From positions 70,506,317 to 70,570,316 of the forward strand of contig BRKX01000001.1 in the NCBI GenBank assembly GCA_026008535.1: a stretch of 64,000 nt of DNA. The letters are read 5' to 3'. The stretch comes from Perilla frutescens. Its lineage: Eukaryota > Streptophyta > Magnoliopsida > Lamiales > Lamiaceae. Made by a program: the position numbers and the translations under genes. The first letter of the stretch is position 1. Each line of letters begins with the position of its first letter. This document shows, in pieces, positions 35,686 to 46,257 of the stretch. The notes below the pieces were generated by a model. It did not search any database. It saw only the letters and a list, made by a program, of their open reading frames with translations, and had not been told where the DNA came from.

Positions 35686-37887
35686 TTAATTTGAAATTTC
35701 TCTAGTAACTGCAAGCAATTCTCTCAATCTTTGAAAGTCTTGAAACTTCAACGGCTTTGTGAAGATATTCGCAACTTGATCATGAGTCTTCACATAATTG
35801 AGCCTCACTTGTTTGTTGGATATGTGTTGTCTAATAAAATGGTACTTCGTATCAATATGCTTGCTCCTATCATGAAACACCGGATTTTTGGCCAATGCTA
35901 TAGCTGATTTGTTATCAAGATATATCTCAGTCGGATCTTCTAGTGACATGTTAAATTCTTTGAACAAACTTCTCAACCACACCGCATGACAAACACACGA
36001 GGTAGCAGCAACAAGCTCAGCTTCACAAGTAGACAAAGTCACAATAGGTTGTTTCTTTGAATTCCAAGTAAATGCCGAATTTCCCACAAAAAATACAAAT
36101 CCGGTAGTACTGTTTCGACTTTCAACATCGCCAGCCCAATCACTATCACAATATCCAACAAGATTAAAATCATCAATAGGAGCATAAAATATTCCATAAT
36201 CAATTGTACCTTTGATATACCGAAGTATTCTTTTGGCTACTTTTAAATGATAGGTAGTGGGAGCCTCCATATATCGACTAACAATTCCAACACCAAAAAG
36301 AATATCGGGTCTTGTACATGTTAGGTACCTCAAACTTCCAACAAGACTTTTGAAGAATGTTGGAGAAATCTTCTCACTATCTTGGTCGGATGTCATTTTA
36401 GCACCACATTCCACGGGTGTGCTAACAATGTTGCAATTTTCCATCTCAAATTTTTTTAGAACTTCTTTGGCATATCCCTCTTGAGAAATAAAAATACCAT
36501 CTTCTCTCTGTTTTACTTCAATGTCAAGATAGTAGGACATTAAACCAATGTCCGTCATCTCGAACTCCTTCGACATTGCACTCTTGAATTCATCAAACAT
36601 CTTTGGATTGTTCCCTGTCAAAATCAAATCATCCACATACAAGCAAACAAACAATATATCACCATCTTTGTTAAATTTCACATATAAAGCATGCTCATGT
36701 GGACACTTCAAAAAACCATTCTCTTGAAAATACATATCAATGCGATTATTCCAAGCACGGGGGGCTTGCTTCAACCCGTAGAGAGCCTTCTTCAACTTAA
36801 GCACCTTATGCTCTTGGCCTTTTTCAACATAACCCAAAGGTTGTTCAATATAGACATCTTTATCCAAATACCCATTCAAGAATGCAGATTTTACATCCAT
36901 TTGATGGATTTTCCATTGATTTTGAGCTGCAATAGAAATAATTAATCGGATTGTCTCCAGACGAGCAACATGAGCAAACACTTCATCGTAATCAATCCCG
37001 ACCTTTTGCTTATACCCCTTCACTACCAATCTTGCCTTGTATTTTTCAATCTCACCCTTTGCATTTTTTTTTATTCGATACACCCACTTTACACCGATTG
37101 AAGTTTTATTTTTCGGTAGTAAAGCAAGCTCCCACATATCATTCTTCTTTATTGCTTTTATCTCTTCATCCATGGCCTTCCTCCATTTCTCATTTTGTGC
37201 AGCAATATCATATCCTACAGGTTCAGTTTCCACAAATAAATAAAATTGAGTAAAGTCACTCAAATTTGTTACCTCTTTAGTTGCATCATATAAGTCATGC
37301 AACGATCTTCTTCCTCGGGGACCTTCACTCGAACTTGGGTCACCAACTTGTCCGTCATGTGGCTGCAACATAGGTTGTGGTGTGATGGGTTCTACCACTT
37401 CTTCTTCTTCTTCTTCTTCTCCATCAATGAGAAATGGATTATAATTGTTATTTCTTTTTTCATCATTCCACTCCCAAGCACTTTCTTCATCGAACTCAAC
37501 ATCTCTACTCACAACAACTCTCTTGTTGTTTGGATTGTATAATTTATAACCTTTGGAATTTTGATCATAGCCAATAAAAATGTACCTTGCACTTTTGTCA
37601 TCAAGCTTAGTTCTTCTTTCATCATGCACATGTGTATAGGCTATGCTTCCAAACACTCGTAAGTGGGAGACACTTGGCTTGTACCCACTCCAAGCTTCTT
37701 GTGGTGTGCTTTCATGAACATTTTTAGTACAACAACGGTTCAACAAGTAAACTGCACAAGACACAGCCTCTGCCCAAAATTCATTTGGCATCATTTTGCT
37801 CTTCAACATACACCTTGCCATGTTGAGGATCGTCCGGTTCTTTCTTTCCACCACTCCATTTTGTTGTGGTGAATATGGAGTGGTCAT
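35686..37887 (-). pseudogene. Copia pol, integrase C-terminus through RNase H
   Basis: A 733-codon open frame. It holds the integrase catalytic glutamate region (SPQQNGVVERKNRT), the GYKLYNPNNKRVVVSRDVEF block, reverse transcriptase with YVDDLILTG and KKALYGLKQAPRAW, and RNase H with GYCDSDWAGD and HIDTKYHFIR. It is cut from the upstream frame by a nonsense codon at about 37960, between AIKAL and SDRGGEF. Confidence 0.95.
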
Positions 37888-37959
37888 TGGACGTCGAATT
37901 CCATTATCTTCACAAAAAAGTTTGAATTCATTTGAGGTGAATTCACCACCTCGATCAGA

Positions 37960-39184
37960 TCAAAGTGCTTTGATTGCATAGCCACTTTGTTTCTCCACGA
38001 GTGTTTTGAACTTCTTGAAAGTTTCAAACACCTCCGACTTCTCCTTTAAAAAAAACACCCAAGTCTTTCGAGAATAATCATCAATAAAAAGTAAAAAGAA
38101 TTTTTTTCTCACCGAATGACATTGGCTTGATTGGTCCACAAACATCAGAGTGGATCAACTCCAAAGGTTGTTGAGCTCTTGTCAAAGACTCCTTTGGAAA
38201 ACTCTTTCTTGCTTGTTTGCCAAAAAAACACCCTTCACAAAATTGATTTGGATGGTTTGTGGTAGGCAAACCATGCACCATTCCTCCTTTGCTCATTGCT
38301 TTTAGGCCATCAAAGTGTAGATGACCAAACCTCATATGCCACAACCAAGAGGAATCTTTAAAACAAGACTTCAAACACATATGAGCATCATTTTGAATGT
38401 TCAACAAAAACATTCTATTCTTTGTCATTGGTACACTTGCTACCAATCGACCATTTTCATCTTTCATTGTCAAACTTCTATTTTTCAATTGGATGTCATA
38501 ATTTTTCTCCAAAAGTTGTCCCAAACTCAAAATGTTGCTTTTCATTTGTGGAACATATATGACATTAGAAATGAATTGATGACTTTCATCCTTCAAGCGA
38601 ATTAAAATCGTACATTTCCCTTTCACTTGGACTTTTGAAGAGTCTCCAAAAGTGATATCTCCTCCAATGGAATCATCAAGTTCAACAAATAAACTTCTTT
38701 TTCCACAAATGTGACTACTTGCGCCGGAATCAAGATACCATCGATCATCTTCCTCTTGATGACTTTTGCACGCAAGAAGTAAAGTTGGATCTACATCATC
38801 TTTGGTGCCCTCATTTCTCTCCATGAGATTGCTCGTCTCCTCCATATTACTTCGGCATTCCCAAGAAAAATGACCAAATCGATGACAATTATAACATTCA
38901 ATATTCGATTTGTCATACCTTGCTTGGTTTGATCTATTGCCTCCTCCTCTTGGACCCCGACCTTGTCCACGACCTCTTCCAAAATGATTGGAATTTTGAG
39001 TTGGTTCATTTCTCTCACCACGTCCTCCTCTTCCACGGCCTCGTCCTTGATTTCGGCCTCTTCCGCGTCCACGACCTCTTTGGAATGAGCGTGGTTCACT
39101 CTCTTTTAAAGATAGATTTGCTTTCAAAGCTTGCTCTATCGATTCTTGTGCAGGCTTCTTCAATCTTTCTTCATGAGTTTGCAA
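37960..39184 (-). pseudogene. Copia gag C-terminus, protease and integrase N-terminus
   Basis: The gag tail is rich in RGRGRG repeats and has a CCHC knuckle (CYNCHRFGHFSWEC). Protease has the LDSGASSHIC active site. The integrase zinc region (WHMRFGHLHFDGL, CEGCFFGKQ) and first catalytic aspartate (HSDVCGPI) follow. A run of A/T near 38105 shifts the frame, so the core continues in another frame (37960-38145: FIDDYSRKTWVF) before stopping at 37960. Confidence 0.93.
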
Positions 39185-39721
39185 TTATCCGGCAAGTTCA
39201 TCAATCGTCATGATGTCCAAATCTTTGGACTCTTCTATGGCAACAACAACATGGTTAAATTTTGAATCCAAAGATTTCAAAAATTTTCCGACAACTCGAT
39301 CATCTTTTAAATCTTTTCCATATCTCTTCATTTGATTAGTAATGGCCAACACTCTTGAGATATAATCCGAAATTGATTCGGATTCCTTCATACGTAGATA
39401 TTCAAACTCTTCTCTCAATGTTTGGAGACGTATTTTCTTTACTTTATCAACCCATTTAAAAGAGGCTTGAAGAATTTCCCAGGCTCTCTTGGAGGTAGTT
39501 GCTGCAGCTACTTTCTTGAATATCTTTTCATCTAAACCTTGATGAATAAGTGTGAGCGTCTTTTGGTCTTTCTTCTTGGCAGGTGCATCTTCTGCATCAA
39601 CGCCGTTCTCTACAGCATCCCATACTTCATAGGCTCCAAGTAAAGCTTTCATTCTTATGCACCAATTTTCATAATTTTCTTTGGTGAGTGATGGAACCAC
39701 AAATGGTATTCCATTCGACAT
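39185..39721 (-). pseudogene. Copia gag N-terminus
   Basis: 178 codons from ATG at 39721 (MSNGIPFVVPSL). Contains the UBN2/gag pattern (LTKENYENWCIRMKALLG; LREEFEYLRMKESESISDYI). A TAA stop after DELAG separates it from the downstream LQTHEERL; the frame is otherwise continuous, so this is a nonsense change. Confidence 0.93.
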
Positions 39722-39774
39722 TTTTCTTCAAGCTTTTGTCTCCTTAAAAAATAACCTAGCTCTTGATACCAGTT

Positions 39775-40104
39775 TGTTAGAATGTGGAGAGCATCTACGA
39801 ATGAAGGAAAAAACTATAAACACAATTATTGAAAAAGACTAGTATATTGCAAAAGACTCTTTGTGTAGTGTTGTTCTTTCAATCTTTGTAGATACATAAG
39901 ATATTTATAGGTCTAAAATGTAACCTCTCAATTAAGACCATCATCCACTACTCTCACCATTATCACCACTACTTCCACTATCAACACCACACCCACCACT
40001 AATAATAACATTAAAACACACACATAATTCATGATCCACTAACTATTACATTAATATAGATAATGCAAGAAAATAAATTATAAATTAAACTAATTATTTC
40101 AACA
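39775..40104 (-). repeat. Copia 5' LTR
   Basis: 330 bp. On the minus strand it is the upstream LTR, followed after two bases by the primer-binding site. Confidence 0.97.
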
Positions 40105-40174
40105 CGATGTCTACCAACGCTTCGAATTCACCACGATTGTATTTGTGGTGATCTGAAGATGATTGCTTCTCCAT

Positions 40175-40319
40175 TTCCAGTAATGCCAAATTAATCTTGG
40201 ACTAGTTTTCAGAACATCCCAAATCCTTTTGTGCGACCGACCGACCGACGGGTAAGTATCCCAAATAAACAAGACATTGTTAAACTTTCAAATTACAAGT
40301 TTATATATATATATATATA
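40175..40319. other. Upstream flank of DUF247 copy 1
   Basis: The first ~80 bp match the flank of copy 2 at 47707-47815, including the GCGACCGACCG motif. A (TA)n run (40303-40319) precedes the next element. Confidence 0.6.
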
Positions 40320-41185
40320 TGGGTGGGTTCAAATAGGAACCAATCCCCCGGTGAGAACCTAGCAACCAATCAAATTCAAGGATTTTGATGACATGGCGGA
40401 TAAAAAGGCGGTCACATAGTTGTAAATATATAAAATTCGAAATATAAGGGGTAATTCCACAATATTGCTCATATCTTGTGTTTATGTTGCTAACAAGAAA
40501 TTTTTTATGCACGACTTTGAATTTTAAGTTGCTTTCATGAGAAAATAGTTAAAGTATGAGCTATATATAGTTAAGTTCATAAACAATTATAATTTTATCA
40601 ATGCTTAATATTATTTTGAAAACTTGTAATATTTGAAAATTTAAGTCATAGTAGCATATCATTATTCACATGTTACTAACATATTAGCAAATTATTAGTC
40701 ACATATTAGTAGTGTGTATATTCTCTAACGTATTAGCAATATGCTGTATGTATGAATGATGTTATACATGTTACACAATATTATTTTAAATATGGTCTAA
40801 TGTTATATGTGTGGTGTTTAATACGTGTCAATTTAATATTATGATCTTGTCAAGTTAGCAATATGAGTCTATCTCATGTTAGCAATAAAATCTGTTGATA
40901 TTAGCAATATAAATCTTTCATGTTAGCATATTAATACAATGCCAGAAAAGACAACGGTTTTAAAGCGTTGTCTATTTAATTCTGAGAATTGGGCCCAAAA
41001 TTCAAAAAAACATAACCGAATTTATAAATTACGAAAATAACCCCGCCTTCATTATGTTCTCAAATGTTACAAGTTTGTCACCTTACTTTGACTAAATTAT
41101 AGTCATTAGATCTAATCAAATTTAAGATTAGGATTGGTTTCTAGGTTCTCACGGGGGAATTTTGTTCCTATTTGATCCTTTCCCT
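40320..41185. mobile_element. MITE, family 1, long member
   Basis: 866 bp. Left end GGGTTCAAATAGGAACC then CCCCCGGTGAGAACCTAG; right end is its inverted counterpart (CTAGGTTCTCACGGGGGAA, then TTCCTATTTGATCC). It sits between (TA)n tracts. The interior has many TTAGCAATAT-type words and no ORF. The 211-bp element at 28011 is an internally deleted relative. TA flanks suggest Tc1/mariner ancestry, which is inference. Confidence 0.75.
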
Positions 41186-42462
41186 ATATATATATATATA
41201 TATTGTAATTTTTAATTTCTTTTTTGTGATTTAGTCTAGTGTTATGATTATTTTCGGTGTTTATCCCATCTAATTATAGTTTATAATAATTTTTTAATTT
41301 TTTATTTTTTATTTTTTATTTATAATTAATTATTATGGTTGCTTTTTTTAAAATTATGTATTATAATTTTTTTATTCTTCTTTTCTTGTTGATAAATATT
41401 GGCCAAGGTTATTTATATTATAAATTTAATAATGAAATATGGAGTAAAACACAAAAAAAGTATAACAGAAAATTTTACCCCAAATAAGGGCGCACAAAAA
41501 ATATCACTCTTAATTAATAATTGGAATATATATGAATTTATTACATCCTATTAGGTTTATTACATTTTAATTAGAGTTTATAATTATCTTTATAATTTAA
41601 TTTCATTTACAATTTATATATGCATTAAAAATGAATATTCTGTATTTTTCGTGAAAGATGGTGAAAAAATTGTTGACTTCGTATAATTTGCGTAAATTCA
41701 ATTAAAAAGAGTTAACTTAGTATAAAATATTCTCGATGGATTCCACTTCTTCTTCTTCTTCTTTTTCTTTAGAACTATTCGAATAAGACCTGTTCAAGGG
41801 GGGAAAAATCCTTTAGTCCACTTTGCATGTTTCACTACTGTATCCCACTATAAAATTTAATACTCTAAAAATATTTATTACAAAAATAATTTTTATTATA
41901 GTATTACAAATCATAATCAACATTTATTGCTAAAAATTTAAAAATTATATACAATTCTTTTGGAATAACCAAACATATTAATCAATTATATTAACTAAAA
42001 AATAAGAAATAAATATTAAAAAAATAAATATAAATCCTAATTGGGTGGAATGAACCCTAATAATAATCATAAAATTAAATTAAATCATAACTAATTGAAA
42101 TTGAAGAAAAAAATTTGATAAAAATCAAAATGAGATATAAATGAGATAGAAAAAAGTGGGAATGAGGATTTCATTTTATTAAGGGAAGGTTGGCCAAAGG
42201 CCTAATCTGGGGAAGGCTAGACCCTATTTAATTATTTAAAGGCATTAATCAGCTGACTTCATTTGTTTTTTCAAAGAAGTGGAAGATAAATTATTTTGCA
42301 TGCATGTCTTTTTCTATGACTTCCCAAGTCATGATTTTCAACTATGCAAGTGTAATTTAACGAATTGAATGAATTAATTCGCATTTTGGACTTGTTCAAA
42401 CAGAGTGCAGTGATCAAACTATGGATTAAATTCTGACAAATGATCAAACTTCATGTTTTTGG
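41186..42462. other. AT-rich duplicated flank
   Basis: No gene. 41484-41690 matches 47841-48060 and 42260-42420 matches the 48195-48370 flank. 41190-41480 and 41810-42130 look like partial members of MITE family 2. Confidence 0.55.
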
Positions 42463-42520
42463 AGAGCTTTTTGGGTGTGAGAATTCTTGGCCGTAGAGTT
42501 GCAATGTTGACCGGCACTTA
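42463..42520 (-). pseudogene. Short relic of a DUF247 gene 5' region
   Basis: GAGCTTTTTGG..GTGTGAGAATTCTT..AGAGTTGCAATGTTGACCG lines up with the DUF247 copies (47588-47650, early coding region) with an internal gap. About 58 bp only, so likely a decayed fragment of a further copy. Confidence 0.5.
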
Positions 42521-42687
42521 AAATTGATCGTGCCGGCGATTGTCGACGACGGAGATGGAGAGTGCTTCTCCGATTCATTTATGACTCCTTTTCCGGAGTT
42601 TGAAAATCCAACACCATATAACATATTACATATATTAATGTTATCTTTTCCTCACTCACTTTGGTATCACTAACTCATGGTCATATA

Positions 42688-42976
42688 GAATTTCATGTTA
42701 CACTCGCGGTGTGTTACACGTTCAAATTATGAATTTTTCTTGTATTTTTTTAATTTTATTTATTTTTTATGATGTAATTTAATTTTATGCTTATTTTTAG
42801 GGTTCCAACTTCGAACCAATTATGATTTATAATTATTTTTTAATATTCAATTTTTAATTTTCAATTAATTGATAAATGTTGGTTATGATTATTTTCTATT
42901 TTATAATAAATATTAAAATCACAAATTTGATAATGAAACGCGCAGTGAAACATGAAAATGTGTAACAGAAAATTTC
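42688..42976. mobile_element. MITE, family 2, member A
   Basis: 289 bp. Ends GAATTTCATGTTACAC and GTGTAACAGAAAATTTC are inverted. The interior is AT-rich with ATTGATAAATGTTGGTTATGATT. The paralogous block at about 59310-59335 lacks it. Confidence 0.7.
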
Positions 42977-43682
42977 AACCTACTACACGGTATCAGTAAT
43001 TCAGTATCCTCGACCGACCTACGCATTGTGTGGACAATAATTTTGGTGAAGCCGCTCTATTACTTCAATTATTCTATGTTTCATCATTAAAAAATAAATT
43101 GTTTCTGAGACCTGAAATATAATAATTACAAAAAAATACATTTTATATAATTTCACTGTTTTATATCAATTCTCTTATCAAAATTAATTCATTAATTGTC
43201 TATTAAATTTAATAAATAATTTATTGAAAAATAATTAAAAATAAAAAAGAATTGAAATACATATTCGTATTCATTGTTAGATTGATATTTTCAATCAATA
43301 TTCAAATTCTAAATTGATTGATATTTTTATTTTTTGAGATCCCAAATTCACATTACATTATATCTAACATATCTTTGGGATGATAAACGAGTAATCTTAA
43401 AAAAAAAAGTAATCTCAAACGGCCCCAATGATATAACTACTCTACTATAATCTTCTTTAACATATCTTTCGAGACAGTGATATTAACTAACTACTCCGTT
43501 GGACCGTCATAGTGTTCTTTTTTCATAAATTGCAATGCCTAATTTCCAATTTCTACGATTCCTTTTCAAACTCTATTAAAATATTTATAGTTGAACTGAC
43601 GCCTACATAAATATATCAAAGTGTTCAGCTTTGTTAGGAATTGAAGCAATAACTTTTTTACAAATAAAACAAGATATATTAT

Positions 43683-44729
43683 GAGTCAACTTTTTTTGTA
43701 GCCACTTAAAATTTTAATAAATTTATTTTAACCACTAAATTTTAAAATTATTTATTTCAGCTACTTCAAACCAAAATACCCTTAGTTAATATAAAAAAAT
43801 CAAAACAAAAAATGAGAATTAAAAAAAAAATATTCACTTTCTCTCTCCCCTTCCATCTCTTTCGCTGCACCCTTTCTCCATGGCCGCACCCCTTCCTCCA
43901 TGACTGCAAAGATTTTGTTGGTTCTCGTCATTTTGACGCCCCACTCATCGGGAGCTTCATATTGTAGTTGCTAACCCCTCACAGTCATCACTAGTTTGAA
44001 GAAAGGCTGTCAAAAATACAAAGAAAAAAGGGCAGCGGTGCCGACGCCGACATTTGCAGAGGGAAGGTGGATGGTTACACGATTCAGACGGAAGCAAGAG
44101 AGGTGTCCGTGCAGCTACACGAATTAAAAACACGTCATTTTTCCGGACTAATCTTTGCAACAGTACCCTCTTTCCTGACTTCCACCTCATCTTCCCTTCG
44201 ATTTTGTTGCAGCGCCGCACCGCCCTCACCACTGCCCTTCCTCTCGTTCTCCAGTATATAGCAAACGAAAACAACCTGTAGACCCATGCACCTCAAGTCC
44301 TCAACCTGCACAATCACTCTGTCGCCGGCGACATGATCGACCATTCATCCATTTTTTCCGATGAAGTTGTAGATCCGAGAAGGGTCGTCGCGTAGAGAGA
44401 GGGTTAGGGGTTGGTGATTGGTGATGGACTAATGGTAATAGAAAGAGACGGGGAGGGGAAGCAAGAGGAGCTAGGGCGGCGGGTTGGGGAAGATGATTGC
44501 AGCAGCCGGCAATGGAGGAAGGGCTGGTGGGATGGTAGATCAGAAGGACGCTGTGAAGAAAAGTTGGGATTTGCAAAGATGATATTTTTGAAATAAAATA
44601 AATTAAAATTATAATTAAAAATAGTTTGTAAGGGTATTATAGTAAATGTGGTTAAAATAAATATATTTAAAAATTACTGGCTAATTTTTTTTTTTAAAGT
44701 TTTAACTTGCTAATTTGCAACATTGACTC
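43683..44729. mobile_element. 1,047-bp element with long imperfect inverted ends
   Basis: Starts GAGTCAACTTTTTTTGTAGC and ends ..AATTTGCAACATTGACTC. The first and last ~110 bp are imperfect inverted repeats that share ATTTATTTTAACCAC and AATACCCTTA blocks. Flanked by ATATTAT at 43676-43682 and 44730-44736. The paralogous block (near 60380-60400) has the uninterrupted site. The middle (43850-44580) is clearly richer in G and C than its surroundings, with no credible protein; the ORFs there overlap in several frames and conflict. Long inverted ends plus a GC-richer core resemble Pack-MULEs, but those usually give 9-bp duplications, so the class is open. Confidence 0.75.
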
Positions 44730-44824
44730 ATATTATATTATTAGCACAAACAACACAAACAAATGATAAAAACCACGCAGAATCCTAGAATTAATGTTAC
44801 GCGCATGATTCTAATCAGAAATAT

Positions 44825-45558
44825 TCAACTGGCCTAATCATGTTTCTTTTACTAGTGTTGATTACTTAGCTGCTGAATGAACTCCACGAAGAAATGCTCT
44901 GTTTCGAAGGAGAATCTTGGCAAGAATACGAGTCCGGCAACCTTCAGCCGTTGCCTCGGGCTGCTCGACGACCTCGCCTTCGCCTTCGCAGATTCTGTCG
45001 TAGCCATGTATGCCGGAAAAATAGGTGCATTGTGTGAAGATGCATAATATTAATATCTCGTTGATCTCTCCTTTGCATGGCAAAATGATCGCCTCCGTTG
45101 TGTAAAGGGAGAGTTCATCAAGTCCTCTGTTTTCCCCTGTTCTATTGCATTTCTCAGCTTCAATTGCGCCAGCTTAGTTGTTCCAACTGGGATTTGCTTC
45201 TCTTGGATGATCGTTGATCTTTCTAAACGGAGCTCCCGCTGATATACAAGACGGGTATCAGTGAAAACCCGAGAAATTGATAGTTTTTTTCTTTCAGGTC
45301 CCGAACGGGTAAGTATAGGTATAGGTGTACCTACCAGTGAGATCAATGCTCGATTGCTCGTTTCTTGATCACGCCTCGAACCACGGCTCGAAGCTTCACG
45401 GCTCATTTGAGTGCGCTCAGTGCTTTTCTAGCCTGCATAATTTTCATTTAAATTTTCAAATTATGCGTCAAATTCATGAGACTGAATTTGATTTGAATAG
45501 ACTCTCAAGACATCCCCTGTAGCAAGTTTGGATTTTTTATAGCTGCTGAGTGCAGATT
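44825..45558 (-). pseudogene. Truncated IQD pseudogene
   Basis: Matches the intact IQD gene (60476-61599) from its stop region through the last ~25 bp of exon 2, and then stops, so the first exon and most of exon 2 are missing. Lesions: GGA to TGA in exon 3 after KALSALK, a gap in the same exon, an in-frame 6-bp insertion bringing in TAA after RSTRY, and a 1-bp insertion near the 3' end. Exon 4 still reads LERSTIIQEKQIPVGTTKLA. Non-functional. Confidence 0.9.
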
Positions 45559-46257
45559 ATAACAAAAAGACAGTGCTAAAACTACAACTAGTGCGAGTGC
45601 AACAGGTAGCCTAAGAGTGACACCCATGGCATGCCTTGCCCGATCATGATTTCTTGTTGGACTTGGACATGGTTATCTGAACATTAGTTGTGTAGTTGCT
45701 TTTGTATATTGGCATATGACTTTATAGTACGGACTATGGACTGTTGGACTTAGAAGTTTGATCTTTGTTTATTTATGAATACAATCATATTGGAGCAGAG
45801 TAGAGGTGAACTGGTAGCTCAAACACCCACCATTAATTAGCCCAATTCCAACATGTCACTTTGGAAATCGATGCTTGTTGCCATTTTGACATTTTCAACA
45901 AAAAATGCCCTACTTTGAAAAATTTGCAATTATATTGCATTTTAAAGAAAAAGCAATTCCTAGAGGGTTACTCATATTTCAATATCTAATATTTGATCTT
46001 GTTTCACTTTTGTTCTAGTGATTTCCCTTTAAGTTGCTACTCCAGAAGCTAAAACGCATAGAGAGTGACCAATAGAAACTAGCACTTAGCAAATATAAAT
46101 GTCACGATCTATCACACACCCTTCTCTTCCCTCCAAAGAATCCAATAAAACTCGGCATGCCAACGAATTGAAAATCAAATAATTCCAACGCCGCAAATCA
46201 TACATTTGAATATTTCTGTTATTTAGTAGGCATGCATCTAATGCAATATTCTCTGAT
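45559..46257. other. Downstream flank of DUF247 copy 2
   Basis: About 700 bp. 45630-45800 (GGCATGCCTTGCCCGATCA, GACTTTATAGTACGGACTAT) matches the 53885-54055 flank of copy 3. No ORF of its own. Confidence 0.6.

Larger units (their letters stand above)
35349..40104 (-). mobile_element. Ty1/copia LTR retrotransposon, 4,756 bp, inactive
   Basis: Complete in outline: 330-bp LTRs (35349-35678 and 39775-40104), TGTT..AACA ends, a primer-binding site (TGGTATCAAGAGCT, minus strand, 39758-39771, similar to initiator tRNA-Met with one extra base), and a purine tract AATTAAGGGAGAG at 35679-35691. Domain order on the minus strand is Gag, protease, integrase, reverse transcriptase, RNase H, which defines copia. 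The coding frame is interrupted by two nonsense codons and one frameshift, so it is not autonomous now. The two LTRs differ at about 10 of 330 positions by hand count (3%), implying insertion on the order of a million years ago under usual plant rates (inference). Confidence 0.97.
34368..40174 (-). pseudogene. DUF247 gene copy 1, broken by deletions and a copia insertion
   Basis: Homologous to the intact copies at 46258-47706 and 54262-55707. The first ~23 codons (MEKQSSSDHHKYNRGEFEA) sit at 40105-40174; the rest is at 34368-35348, with a 4,756-bp copia element between. Other lesions, found by comparing with copy 2: a 10-bp deletion near 35298 where the serine-glutamate-serine-tryptophan codons should be, a TAG after IVEK at about 35017, a loss of about 305 bp around 34745, and shorter losses near 34583 and 34420 that remove part of the C-terminal segment. 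It retains recognisable pieces such as DPVMVSIGPYHHGKP. Cannot encode a normal protein. Confidence 0.93.

Noticed and set aside
43957..44596. Several ORFs of 60-105 codons within the long-TIR element
   Set aside because: They overlap on both strands in a GC-richer stretch, with no conserved motif, and disagree with one another.
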